From contig NC_062240.1 of NCBI RefSeq assembly GCF_905475465.1, positions 9,749,001-9,813,000 on the forward strand: 64,000 bases of DNA, written 5' to 3'. Of this stretch, positions 49,001-60,869 are shown piece by piece. Source of the stretch: Pieris napi (lineage: Eukaryota > Arthropoda > Insecta > Lepidoptera > Pieridae). Position numbers and translations under genes: made by a program. Each line of letters starts with the position of its first letter. Within the stretch, counting starts at the first letter, position 1. A model generated the notes under the pieces. It worked only from the letters and a program-made list of their open reading frames with translations. It was not told the DNA's origin and searched no databases.

Positions 49001-52000
49001 ACCGTTCCAACCTTTTCCGAGCCCAAATTTAAAACTATTGAACAGTTTAGAGATTTGCAACATTAATAAACAATCAAAATTATATAACATTATTATGAAT
49101 TGGTACAGACTTGTTGCAAAGGTAGGTATTATTCTTCCTAAAACTTATTATTATTATTAGATTTCTTAAAATTATTTAATTTATACTACCTTCCGTGTAT
49201 GTTTTGTACTTCCACCAAATAGTGTTGTCAAGGAACAGCGCCCAAATTTGATGCGATCCTGCGCAAGCTATTAACACCACTCGGCGACGCTCATCTTTTT
49301 TCTCCTTGTCTTTTTCTATATACATATAAACAGTTTCATCTATTCAAATCAAAATACGTTTATTCAGTTTAGATGCGTCTTAGCGCATGCTTATGAGTGT
49401 CAAAATTCGCGAAAGAGTAAGACTACGCTACGCTATCCATTATTGAAAAGTAATTTATCATATTCATTTCATATATTTTAGATTCCAGTAAATTAATATT
49501 AAACTTTAGAGGGAGATTGTAAAACGATTTGAGTGCGACAATTTTCAAAGGCGCCCAAATAGACTTAAGTACAAACTTACGATCTATCCATAAGATCTTA
49601 AGTTTAATAAAGGCATAAAACATCCAATTTCTAGAAAGAACCAACGAGTCCAGTATTAAATCTTTCTTAGGAAGTTAGTATTTTGCTAAACTTTGAATTA
49701 TTTTTTATTCATACCATTTCCAGTATTTTCTTTGTTATCAACTGCAGGCGTGGGCAACGCCATTGATGGTCTCACTGACATGTCCATATCTGGGGTCGTA
49801 TAGAGTATTATGTCCCACGGGGACGATAGAGCTTGCTGACCGAGGCATTTGCCACCTGCATTGTTGTTGAGATAAAAAAAAAATGTGTAATCAGTGTTGA
49901 TTTCAGGAAGAAAAATAATTTATTGTATGGGGCTGTTCAAGTATTACGTAGGCAGATATACTGCAATTTATATCCCCTTAAAAAATAATTGCATCCGGTA
50001 ATAATAATAGAAACAAGGGCTAATAAAACTTCAATTGAAAGGGGACAGAATACTGAAAAAAAAAACGAGTGTAGGGTTTCAGAGATAATGGCCGACTGAC
50101 GACAACCGGAAACGAGAGCCTACCAAATGGCAATTATATCAATAAGATATAGTCAAGTAAAGTAAGACATTCAGTAAAATAGGAAGTGATATTTTCTTTT
50201 AAATATAATTACTATTACTAACGATAACAACAAAATTTAACTTGTAGTATGGCTGACGCACAAACCGAGGCGAAGAAATGGGAAAGAAGAAGGGGACATA
50301 AATGACAATGACATACCTTGATCACCCGTCTCCGCCTGTTTCCCAATACCAGTGAGCAGTTCCACTGAATTCTCGTCCAAGTGAATCGCTCTTATAGCGT
50401 GGTTGTTGGTATCGCAAACCAATAGTACAGAGCTGGAGAGCCAGCATAAGCCTTGTGGCGAGTTGAATCTTGCCACAGAAAGCTCTAGAAAGTATATTAA
50501 TAAATACAATGGTGCATTAAGGGAGCAGATACCAACGTTTAAGACTTTTTGTTTAGTTATTATTACAAATTATCTAAAATATGTAATAAAAATATAAAAT
50601 TTGTTACTTAACAAATTACATGCTATCTTAAGATAAGAAAATACAATAATAACATAATAAAGATGGTGAACACTTGCATACTTCTATATTAGAATATAAA
50701 CTAACCTCCATCTTTCAGTCCAGGCTCTGAGTCACCAATAACTCTTAAAATAATTCCCAAGCAGTCAGTCAATAAAATTCTGTGATGACCTGTGTCAGAT
50801 ATTGCCAGGTATGGCTCATCAGCTCTTCCACGATAAAATGGATTTAGCGCTATCTAATGACAAAATAGTTTAAAATATATTAAAGAGAATACAAATAAGA
50901 TTTTATGACACACAAGGCACATATACTTGATGTTTTTTATGTTTTTATCATAAATTATGCTCTAGAAATATAATTATACTAACCTTACTTGGATAGGAAA
51001 GTATACTATTTTTCGCCTTTAAATGCTTTGATGGAGCCATAGGTATTGGTGCATAACTAATTGAGTTCAAACTATTAAAATGATTTATTAGAGCTCCAAC
51101 ATACCACTCCAGCTCTTTTCTGTGCCCTTCTCCAGTTAGAATAAACACTGGTTTGTTTTCTGGGCCTGAAAGGCAGTTCATAGTATTATTTAAATGAGTG
51201 TCTCTAATGTGTAGAGCTAATATTTTACAGTATATTACAAAATCTCTCATTTGTTTGAGTATATTATATTTTTTGTTTATAGGCGATGATCTGATCCCTC
51301 AAAAAACTCTAATTGATGTAGAATTGAAACCATTTTTTTGTCCCATGCTATTATTATAACCCAAAATCATGTTAATGTTCATGAGCAATGTTACAGATTC
51401 TATTATAATATACCTAAAATATACCTAAGATTAGAAGGGTAGGCCAACATCTTATTCCAAGTGCATTCCACATTACAATCTCAGAATCATTGACAACTGG
51501 ATGGTGAATGCCATATCTTTCCACTGCAGAAAGTATATTATTTGATATTTTTTCATTCAGGAACTTTGCACAATGAACACCAATCTAAACAAGAAACTTA
51601 ACAGTTTGACTATGTTCTTAGAACTATTATTGTTTGCAAAAATAAAAAAAGAATAAAAATATTAGGTTAATTGTTACATACTTACAATAACTAATCCATT
51701 TTCAACTTTATACAACTTTTCTAAATGGGCTAAATCAGGTAAAACATGATAGCAATTGATGCAACAATAAGTCCAAAAATCTAATACAACCACTTTATCA
51801 GTGCAGTGCTGTGCTAGATATATTGGCTCAGATACATTTACCCACTCTAGATCTGAAATGAAGTGTTTAAAAAATAAGAAAATGAAAGCAGTGTTAATTT
51901 ATTTAAATTTATGCAGTGTAGTTGTACAAACTTTTCTTAAAATCTTCAACTGGAGGAACAATTGACCAGACTTTCTTAATGTGTTCATTTATTAAAAAAT

Positions 52001-52088
52001 CCCTCTCTGTTTCGTTGGTGGTATTTCCTATATTTTCTGTTAAATCCATGCAAGCCTGTGCAACAAAATCTAAGGGACTTGTTTCCAT
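46096..52088 (-). CDS. NHLRC2: NHL repeat-containing protein 2 homologue
   Basis: Ten coding exons join in phase: 52088-51932, 51852-51686, 51584-51425, 51165-50984, 50853-50706, 50484-50317, 49855-49715, 49315-49190, 47308-47199, 46887-46096; about 716 residues against roughly 726 for human. Residues ~50-215 form a thioredoxin-like domain with WTYCCINC (Cys 82, 83, 86), the family's CCINC signature. NHL beta-propeller repeats follow (ARFNSPQGLCW…CDTNNHAIR; AKLQHPLAVAY…ADTYNNKIK; AKFNEPSGLSV…ADTNNHAIK), then a C-terminal beta domain. The family is a cytosolic protein needed for animal viability; its biochemical role is unsettled. Odd: a conserved stretch between the AGSHQIWAL exon and the IADSESS exon (with the usual FAQPSGL-type NHL start) was not found, and a charged linker (KENTG…KDKEKKDERRR) is present. 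The start exon begins at an acceptor (ttttattttag), so a 5' UTR exon lies upstream. Confidence 0.92.
47382..47478 (+). repeat. SINE tail fragment (family S2)
   Basis: 'gaaaaccggcatg' and 'cgtcatgtgtcaggcacaaaaggctga' match the S2 body. It lies in an NHLRC2 intron. Confidence 0.4.
47490..47960. mobile_element. Non-autonomous element with internal tandem repeat
   Basis: GAAGTGAAACTTCTTTA near 47514 is inverted as TAAAGAAGTTTCACTTC near 47934, suggesting inverted ends or subterminal repeats of one element in an NHLRC2 intron. It contains the minisatellite at 47825-47909. Exact ends are not resolved. Confidence 0.45.
47825..47909 (+). repeat. Minisatellite, ~21-bp unit, about four copies
   Basis: The unit ATGTGACGCGTAACCGAAAC is repeated with small changes. 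It is CpG-rich (ACGCGTAACG) within AT-rich surroundings. Confidence 0.85.
48665..48830 (+). repeat. LINE-type 3' tail (family L)
   Basis: 'ggcgatttaaaggagtgacggagaatttatcgcc' to 'gacataaatattttgattttg' is a diverged L copy, inside the 49190-47308 intron of NHLRC2. Confidence 0.5.
48895..48975 (-). repeat. tRNA-like SINE head remnant
   Basis: Minus strand ATGGCTTTGTGGTATAATGGGCTCGATTCCTGGCGACTTC has A- and B-box-like parts fused by deletion. Confidence 0.3.
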
Positions 52089-52102
52089 GTTTTATATTTT
52101 AC

Positions 52103-52599
52103 CTAAAATAAAATGCGAAAACTTAACTCTTTACATAAAAAGTATGTAGTTTTAGTTTTTAATCAACTAATAAAATCAGGAGTATATTGTACATTAAAAA
52201 GTTAATATTTTGAAAAATGTGAACAGAACTATAGAACAACAAAATCACTCACTCAATTTCACAGAACGTAAGTTCAAACTTCTAAGTTGAGTTAAAAATT
52301 AAAATTAAAATCAAATTTACTATTCACAAATGTCAGGCGTCTTGAATTAAGCGTCATTGTCATGTATTTTGTTATCTCTTACATTACAGGATATTCTTTA
52401 TTCTATTTAATATTCTCTGTGAATTTTAAAATCGAAATCCATCTGTGTTTGACATGTTTACAAAACTGAAAAGAAAACAATAAGTTGTTCCGTGTTCGTG
52501 ACTCTTTAAAAACTTTTTCGTTATTGTCTGTTCTAATTTATTTTCCCATTAATTGAACAGTCACATAGTCCCACATATCGTGGAAAATTATGTGTAGAT
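52103..52599. promoter_or_regulatory. Shared head-to-head promoter region of NHLRC2 and Atg4
   Basis: The NHLRC2 ATG (52088) and Atg4 ATG (52600) diverge with about 510 bp between them. A minus-strand donor (AAATTGA|GTGAGTGATT, exon edge 52253) pairs with the acceptor at 52102/52103 to make an NHLRC2 leader exon just above 52253. Both transcription starts therefore fall within roughly 52260-52600. No TATA box stands out, as usual for housekeeping genes. Confidence 0.6.
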
Positions 52600-55500
52600 A
52601 TGGATGCCATGTTTGATATATGTTACCTGTCACCTGATAGTAATAATGTTGAACCAGATGATATACCCAAGACAAAGGAAAATGTTTGGATATTGGGAAG
52701 AAAATACAGCCCTATCCAAGGTAATACGCTGCATCACAACCAATGTATTACCATAGCAGATGTGTAAGAATAACTGGTTAAATATAAAATGTTTGTTTGT
52801 TATCAGATTTGGATCGCATACGACGAGACATCACTTCAATCATTTGGTGTACATATAGAAAAGGGTTTATCCCTATTGGCGACGAGGGGCTAACTTCTGA
52901 CAAGGGCTGGGGATGCATGTTGCGCTGTGGTCAGATGGTTCTAGGAGTTGCATTAATTAGGGTGCATTTGGCATCCGATTGGGTTTGGACACCTGAGACG
53001 AGGTATATTTGATTATAGTTATTTTATTTATTGCATAAATTTGATCTTAAACCATTTCACCACTATGTCATGATATTGCACTGAATGTGACATAATGTTA
53101 AATGAAACAATTTAGAGTGCAATGAATGATAAAATAAGACCATCAGACTTTTACAACACTTTCCTATTCTAAGGTTTAATATACCAAGGTAAATTCTGTA
53201 ACATTACAAGAAAGTATTGAATTTATAACTAGTTTAAATAATTATGTTTTCAGAGATCCAACATATTTGAAAATAATACAAAGATTTGAAGAAAGGAAGC
53301 AAGCTCCATATTCAATACATCAGGTTGCTCTAATGGGAGCTAGCGAAGGGAAGGAGGTAGGCCAATGGTTTGGGCCTAATACTGTGGCACAAGTACTCAA
53401 GTAAGTCGGTTTTGTTTTTGTTAGACTATTATGAAATTATTAGATTTTTTATTTAAAGTATAGTTTTATGCAATATTTTGTCACCTTGACATAATTTCTC
53501 TACAGTGCTTTGTTTTTTATTACAGAAAATTAATTGTTTATGATAAATGGAGCTCAATTGTGATACATGTGGCATTAGATAATACAGTTGTGAAAGAAGA
53601 CATTTGTAAGTATGCGCTGATAATAGTAAAATAAAAATATTACACATTCACATACTTTTGAGAAATAATTAACAACCCTAATAGTTATTTTGGTTTAGTT
53701 AATAAGGAGGCCTCACCTTAAATTTTAACAATGGTTAGTTGTTGAAATATCACTATCCCACACCTAAATGAAGAGTCAAAAGACTTCACAGAGAACTTGG
53801 GCCTACAAAGTGCTGAACTGATTGATAAGAACTTTGTCACATAGAAAATAAGCAAACAAAGAATACATATATAAAAAATATATAAATTTAAGAGAGTAGA
53901 TAGAGAAACTACTTCTATGTGTATTAATTTCTATTTCAGTACAGCAATGTATGGTTAATAATGATAGAGGAGATGATCATACACCAGACAGTGCAAATAT
54001 AACAGATTGGATGCCACTACTTTTGATTGTGCCACTCAGATTGGGTCTTAGTGAAATAAATCCTGTGTATGTTAATGGTCTTAAGGTAGGGCAGATAATA
54101 GTGGAATAACACAATAAATATTTTAATTTATACAAAATTAAATTATTTTTTAGGATAATTTGTTATATATTCTAATAGAAACAAAATTAAACAAATTGCA
54201 GTAGAGTAAATTGAAGCTTGTTTTTAACTGGCAATGAAAATTTTTAAATCAATTAGCAATGTATTAATCTATTAAAAATAACATGCTGCTTCAAATGTAG
54301 CATGTTATATAGAAATAATATTATATAATTAATATATGTATATAATATATATATTATTATATATATGTATATAGTATATAATATTTATTTTATGTTAAAC
54401 ATATAGAAGGCTATTGTCATGATTGATTATTACCAACAGACTTTAATTTCTTTGGTCAAGTATAAAATCTATTTTCTACCTTTTAGATATGTTTTCAATG
54501 CCCTCAATCTATTGGAGTGATTGGAGGAAAACCAAACCAAGCACTATATTTAGTTGGCTGTGTTGACGATGAAGTTTTATATTTAGATCCTCATACAACA
54601 CAGAGATCTGGTCTTGTTGAAGTAAGTTTATCAATTGATGTTTTCCGGGTGATAGCTTTTGGCATTTAGCCATCTGCTCTCCTTAGAATCGACAAAACAC
54701 GATTCGTCATTTCACCTGCCTGTAATTAGGATATATTTAAATTTTATATTAATTTTTTTTACCATCATAATTTAATTAAGCTGGTTAAAATTGTTGTGTA
54801 GATAATAGAATTACAGTATTTCCAGACAGAAAGCCTTAAACATCATGATTAGTAGGAAAATAACAAGACTCAGGAGAACATAGTTCAACATTTGTATGAG
54901 TTGGACTGCCTCTGAAAATTCAAATCTTTATATTAGTTCCATTTTACGCATTTTTGTAACATTTACATCTAAATTATGGTCAGTGGATTTGGGCTTGAAG
55001 GTCCTTATTTATTATTAGGCATTATATATTTAACAATATCAGTTAAACTCCGAATGTCATATCATGATATTTTTTTAGAATAAACAAACGGAGGAACAGA
55101 AAGAAATGGACTGTTCGTATCATTGTAGATATGCTTCACGCATACCAATGCTTGCCATGGACCCTTCAGTAGCTGTGGTAAGATTTTTTTACTCTGTAAG
55201 AGATAATTTTAAGGAAGGTGGATTGTCAGTTTTGATGTTTGATCATATTTATCTGACAGCTTTGTGTATTCTAGTCTATGCCCAGGCCTGACGGTATACA
55301 TAATTAAATTTTTAACCGACTTTAAAAAACTGAAGGAGGAGGTTATCAATTTTATGTGTTATTTATTAAATAAATAATATTTTATGTACTAATAATATAA
55401 TAATTGAATATTTATTACACAGTTATTATGGTTAATATAATTTTATTTCAGTGTTTTCTGTGCCGAACTAAAAGTGATTTTGACGAGTTATGCAAAACAT

Positions 55501-56124
55501 TTGAAGGGGAACTAATGAAGGAATCTCAACCATTGTTTGAAATCTGTGAAAAGCGGCCTTCGCATTGGGGTCCAAGTAATGATATAGATTTACAAAACAC
55601 GACCCTCTTTACAGGTATTTTTATACGATTTTTTTTTATAAAAGGGATATAAAATAAAAAAATACCATGAATTAATTAGTTCTAGTCTTACCCTTATTTG
55701 TATTGGCATAGTACATTTTTGAGCTTTGATAATGGGGCCACGAAATAAGACTAGATAAAATATATTTTATTCGCATAATATAATACATCTTATATTATAT
55801 TCAAACTTTCTACATTGTTAACATATCCTGTTTTGAAGGATTTATTAATTTGTAGTTATAAATTTTCAAAGAAAATGAGTAAAATAACTGTAAAATACTG
55901 TCCTTTTAAATTACATAACTTATGACACTCCAGTTTTAAGACCTTTTGAAGAGAGTATTTCCATAAAAATATGGTAGTTACGCCAATGTCTGATACACAA
56001 AGATATAAAGTTTATATGAAGTCAGAATATGGCATACCTATATTATTATTGGTTTTCTATTTCAGAATTTGAAGATGTGGATAGACAATTTGATGACTCA
56101 GATGATGAGTTTGAAATTCTATGA
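52600..56124 (+). CDS. Atg4: Cysteine protease Atg4 (autophagy)
   Basis: Nine exons join in phase: 52600-52720, 52807-53002, 53254-53400, 53526-53605, 53940-54085, 54487-54621, 55079-55177, 55452-55614, 56066-56124; 381 residues, close to animal ATG4B. The peptidase C54 core is clear: DKGWGCMLRCGQM with catalytic Cys77, and YLDPHTTQ with catalytic Asp264 and His266; GVIGGKPNQALYLVG is also diagnostic. Atg4 trims Atg8/GABARAP/LC3 precursors to expose the C-terminal glycine and later removes Atg8 from phosphatidylethanolamine, in the cytosol and at autophagosomes. The C-terminus ends acidic then FEIL, matching the LC3-interacting motif of mammalian ATG4B. An upstream in-phase alternative start is not seen; the second Met (residue 4) is less likely. 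All introns are GT-AG. Confidence 0.96.
54325..54392. repeat. AT dinucleotide-rich microsatellite
   Basis: TATATA runs with interruptions in the fifth Atg4 intron. Confidence 0.8.
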
Positions 56125-56361
56125 GAAAGATTATTTTATGTACAGCCTTTTCAATTTAAATCGAAATATTATGTTGCTTAATTGCCTAAATAAGTTATTT
56201 CTAAATTCCAAAGATATGTATAAATGCAGATATAGATTTATAATCACATAAATTCTATGTAACTTGTAGTCACAATATTCTTTTTACTATTACATTATTA
56301 TTCGTTCAAATATTTGTTTATTTTATTGTGTTTTGTTTTTTCTTCAAGTTAACATTATTAA

Positions 56362-56439
56362 AATAAATTAATCATAATAATAAAATTATTAGACTAGTTT
56401 AGTATAAGTTAATATATTTTGCAATGCCTTTTAAATAAA
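56362..56439 (+). terminator. Polyadenylation signals of Atg4
   Basis: AATAAA at 56362-56367 and 56434-56439, about 240 and 310 bases after the stop codon. Confidence 0.5.
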
Positions 56440-56951
56440 ACATGCAAACAGATTGTAGTGACTTTACGTTTTACCCATAAAATTTACCTTAACCACAAAT
56501 AAAGTTAATCTTCGGTGGTTAATCTATAATACCTTTAAAAATACACGCGAATTATTTATATACTGCTTTAATTTCTTAAGGAGGTTAAAAATATATAATA
56601 TTCTATTTTAAAAACGAATTAAAAAGACGTATTACAGTTGGGCGTGTATGGACTTCATTAGATTAACATCAAACATGAAAATGCCGCCAGCAAATATTCT
56701 TTCGTTTTAACATACAAAAATAATCTGTGGAACGATTTCTCCAAAACGTACGTACATATTGCAAAAGTAGGTTATGTCTATGTGACTGTTGACAAGAGAT
56801 AGAAATGAAGATAATGTGAACTGTGACTTGTGAGAATAGGAGAAGAAAATAGTAGTCTGTGGTGATTAGTGAGACAAATGTGAATTAAAGCTACAATATT
56901 TTTATTTTTATGACTAAACTGCAGTTATCGTAATAAAGCGGGTTTTATTGC

Positions 56952-56991
56952 TTATTTAATTTTTTTTGCTTATTTAATTTTTTTTGCTTAG
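56952..56991 (+). promoter_or_regulatory. Duplicated polypyrimidine tract and acceptor ahead of the phosphatase start
   Basis: CTTATTTAATTTTTTTTG is repeated in tandem and ends GCTTAG|AAATGG. This is a strong splice acceptor two bases before the ATG, implying a 5' UTR intron whose leader exon should lie near 56780-56870. Confidence 0.55.
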
Positions 56992-56993
56992 AA

Positions 56994-58824
56994 ATGGAAG
57001 ACGAATTAGAGGATCGAGTTTTACATCAAACATACTTGTCTTTTATGAAAATTTTGTCGCGCTTTAGTAGTAGTGTTGCTTTAGACACCCCAACGAGCTA
57101 TTTCTGGAAGATGGTGCGTCTTTATTTATTGCGCTCGGAAGTGCTCATTTTCACATTTGGAATAGTAGTAGTCTTCATGTACTTACAAACTATAGGATTA
57201 TGGAGCCGTACGTTACTAAGCAGGCTATCGCATGCCGTAAATCCAATAAATGCAGTCCAAAGAATGAAGTTGATGGAAGGCTCGGATGCGGACAAACAGA
57301 GTTGGGAGTTAAAGGGGTCATTGAGTGCGGTTTATGCAATTAGAGGAAGGAGAATGCACATGGAAGATAAGTTTATAATAAATGAAAATATAAATGACAC
57401 AGGCATTTCTTTATTTGCTATATTTGATGGACACGGCGGAGATTTTGCAGCTAATTATGCACAAGAACATCTAATACAAAATCTGTACAATAAGGTTGTA
57501 GAGTTGAGTGCATTTAAAGATGGCAAACTTCCTGAAACCCCTAAAAATGAAAGCCCGGATGAACATAAGAAAGAAGAGAAAGAAAATAATATAAGTGTTG
57601 AAAGAAAAAGCAGTTTCAAAAAGTCTGTGAGTACTGCTGATGATACTTCTAAAAAGGAGATTACAGACCCACAACTTTTAGCTCAATTAAATAAAGCGAG
57701 ACCAATTACAAGAGAAGTAAGACCAATTAAACCAGTAAAAAATGTGTCTGTTCCCTTGTCTAGTTATATTTTAAAAGGAAAAATTAATTATGGTAAACTG
57801 TTGACTGATGAAGTTCTAGCTGCTGACCAATTGCTTGTGGAAGCTGCCAAACGTTCTATGAATGTTGCTGGAACAACTGCTCTGATTGCTGTTTTAGAGG
57901 ATAATAATCTTATAGTTGCCAATGTGGGAGACTCAAGAGGTGTTATGTGTGATTCCCGTGGAAATGCTATTCCAGTGTCTTTTGACCATAAACCACAACA
58001 GGTTTGTTTGTCATTCTTATATATTATAACTCAATTAGCTATACAAAAAGTGGTAACTCTACATAATGATGCTGAATGAATTGCACATTTTCTGGTGCTA
58101 TTCAAAGTTATTGCTAACATATTATTATGGAAAGAAACATTACATTCTATGTATGCAAGCAACCAATGTCAAGTAATTTCTAAATTTATAGGGAGTTAGA
58201 TGTAAATCGTGGAGTTTAGACACTGTATTTAATATTATTACTAATTCAATTTTGCTTCATTCTAAAAGGTTTTCATCTTGCTAGGAGGTTATAATTATAT
58301 TGTGTGAATGACTCTAATTGAATATGGTCACTATATATTACATTATTAATTTAATTGTGTAATTATTTGGTTTTGTGTTGTTACTTGATCATGTTTATTG
58401 GGTATGAAGTCTGTAATAATTTTTTTCTATGATTCAGGTTCGAGAACAAAAAAGAATAGAAGCTGCTGGTGGCTACATAGCATTTAATGGAGTCTGGAGA
58501 GTAGCTGGAATCTTAGCTACATCTCGAGCAATGGGTGACTATCCATTAAAAGATAAAAACTTTGTTATTGCTAATCCTGACATTTTGACATTTAATTTAG
58601 AAGACCATAAGCCAATGTTTTTAGTCCTTGCCTCAGATGGTTTATGGGATACCTTTTCAAATGAAGAAGCTGTTAAATTTATAAAAGAGAGATTAGATGA
58701 ACCAGACTTTGGAGCGAAAAGTTTGACACTCCAGGCCTACTATAGAGGCTCCGTTGACAACATCACAGTATTAGTTATTAATTTTATGCAAGAGAAATAT
58801 TCCACCGCAACTCTCACAGAATAA
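56994..58824 (+). CDS. PPM1L: Membrane-anchored PP2C protein phosphatase, PPM1L type
   Basis: Two exons, 56994-58001 and 58438-58824, join in phase (…DHKPQQ | VREQKRIEAAGG…) to give 464 residues. A hydrophobic segment at about residues 48-66 would anchor the N-terminus, as in PPM1L of the endoplasmic reticulum. PP2C motifs follow in order: RGRRMHMED (118-125), FDGHGG (144-149, metal-binding Asp145), GTTALIAVL (293-301), NVGDSRGV, DHKPQ, GDYPLKD, ASDGLWD, DNITVLV. These make a Mg/Mn-dependent Ser/Thr phosphatase; mammalian PPM1L acts on stress-kinase (TAK1/ASK1) and ceramide-transport pathways. The protein is about 100 residues longer than human PPM1L because of a charged Lys/Glu/Ser insert at about 172-285, likely disordered. 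Reading past the donor at 58001 gives a short intronic tail that I reject. Confidence 0.95.
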
Positions 58825-60860
58825 TCATATTATTGGTGTTGTAAATGTGTAATGTTTATGAGCAAATTTAAAAAACTTGAAATTTGCTCATTTTGTCTTA
58901 AATGTTATGTGGTGGTATTTTAAAGGCCAAAGGAAATGCAATGTATTTCCAGCTATACTATACAATTAATGTTGTACATTAAAATTTTTACTCCAAGTCA
59001 AATTGGCAATTTTGTACTTACATACACAATCAAACAGTATAGTACAGCCTTTTCATATAAATATTGAAATCTTATTTATTGATGTTTGAATTAACAAATT
59101 TAATCAATACTGAATATTTTTTCAAAATTTTCATAATATCACTTATTGTAAGTAGATGTCCAGATCTATGTAATAGAAGATTGATATTTTGAAATATGTG
59201 TATTTAGAAATCGAATATAAGTGGTTGTGATTGTGGAAAATGTTTAACCTTTTTAAAACATAAAGAATTTACATTTTAACTAAAAAACCCGAACTATTGT
59301 TGTCAAATATTTACATTTTTTTGCCTTACGAAGGCTTAGATGTTCCTAATATTAGTTTTATAGTGTTGCACGTAATTCCTTAAGGGCATTTGTTAATGAG
59401 TTTTGATGTTAATCTTTGTTTAGAGCTTTACCCTGGCCTTACGTTTTTATGATGTAGTTATTTTGATTTATATAAGGTACTATAATATGATTATATAAGG
59501 TGATTGATAAGAAAGCAAAGAGACTTCTCTGCCTACCAACTTTTGTTTCGCCGAATTAAAACTTCAAGAGTCACGTGACGTCACGTGATTAACCCACGGA
59601 GACTAAACTTCTGACGTAGGTTTTTGTATCTCAGGTGTGTGTTTTTTAACAATGGCGTCACAATGCGAGTAGCACTAAGTAGTTAAAAAAATAAGCCCCC
59701 TTTTCATAAAAAAATATAATAGTCTTGTTTTAAGTAAAGTACTTATCTGTCTCCTAAAGAGTACTTTATTTAGAAAGCTGATTTGAGTTTTGTATGAATA
59801 AAGGGGAAAGAGGAGGAAGTGTTTATCTACATTATTAAGTTTCTATCCTAAATGTGACGTTTAAGAAAATAATTTTGTTAGCTATTAATATTTGCATTGA
59901 TATGATATAACTCATGCAATACCTGGCTGTTATCCAGTTGCAATTATGGATCTTCAAATAAAGATGACTTAGTGCTAATTATGAAATCGTTTGTGTTTAT
60001 GTTGCCATTAACTAGTCATGTTAAATGTTCATATTAAATTTGTATTTACCTATTATTTGTGATAAATTACGTAAATGAATTAGGGAGTATTTTTATATTC
60101 AAACAAGTATGATTCAGATAAGTCAGTAAGGCCTATTTTATAGTACAACAGTCTACATCTAGTCTCAAGTGGGTCCAACATTTCCATGAATAGTGTTATT
60201 TGGATTTGCTTTGGCAGCCTTCGATTTCTTAGCGGTAATTGATTCGCACAGACTCGTCACATTCACATACATCGTATTAAGAAATTTCAGTGGTTTATAA
60301 TGTTACTATTGGTTTATTTAGTCGCGAGTATTCTTCGTTGCGTTGCTAATATAAACTAACATGTTTTAGTACCTACATAAAATTCATCACAAACGCATAT
60401 GCATGCGGTTAAGTTTTTGTAATTGGCACATTTTTGTTTAAGTACGTATTCAATGGTGCTAATTGTGATGTATGCGAATTGAAAATTAAATAATGTAAAG
60501 TGTTTCCCAGGACTGGGGTGGGGTAAGATTCAGAAATGAGACTTAGGGCATTTTACTCTCGGACGTCAAAAATGTATTTGAAGTATACTTGCATCTGTCA
60601 AAATCATTGGCAGAAAAGTAGGTATTTCGCCCTGTCTTCTTTCTGAATCTCACCCTGGTTAGGGAGTGCCAAACCTCAAAGTATTGATTTTAGAATAGCG
60701 GGCCTCTGTGTACATCATTTTTAGCACCATTTTCCTATATTCTTACGTTCTAGGTGTTTTTTAATTATTCGGTCACAATACTAAAAACGGGATTCTTTTA
60801 AAAGACACACGTGTACGTAAAATTGTAATATGTGTTAACTAATACTGTGAATAAAGAATG
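58825..60860 (+). other. Phosphatase 3' UTR and downstream DNA
   Basis: No new gene. AATAAA signals at 59957-59962 and near 60852 are candidate ends of a long 3' UTR; none is clearly best. Confidence 0.35.
60510..60665. mobile_element. Short inverted-repeat element (MITE family M1)
   Basis: GGGGTAAGATTCAGAAATGAG at the left pairs imperfectly with TTTCTGAATCTCACCC at the right. The inner wording 'gaaatgagactta' is shared with the 8530 element. Confidence 0.45.
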
Positions 60861-60869
60861 TATATAAAC

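Noticed and set aside
49100..49160. Possible missing NHLRC2 exon (frame reading EE then YLPLQQV)
   Set aside because: A stop interrupts it and the resemblance to the expected segment is no better than chance.
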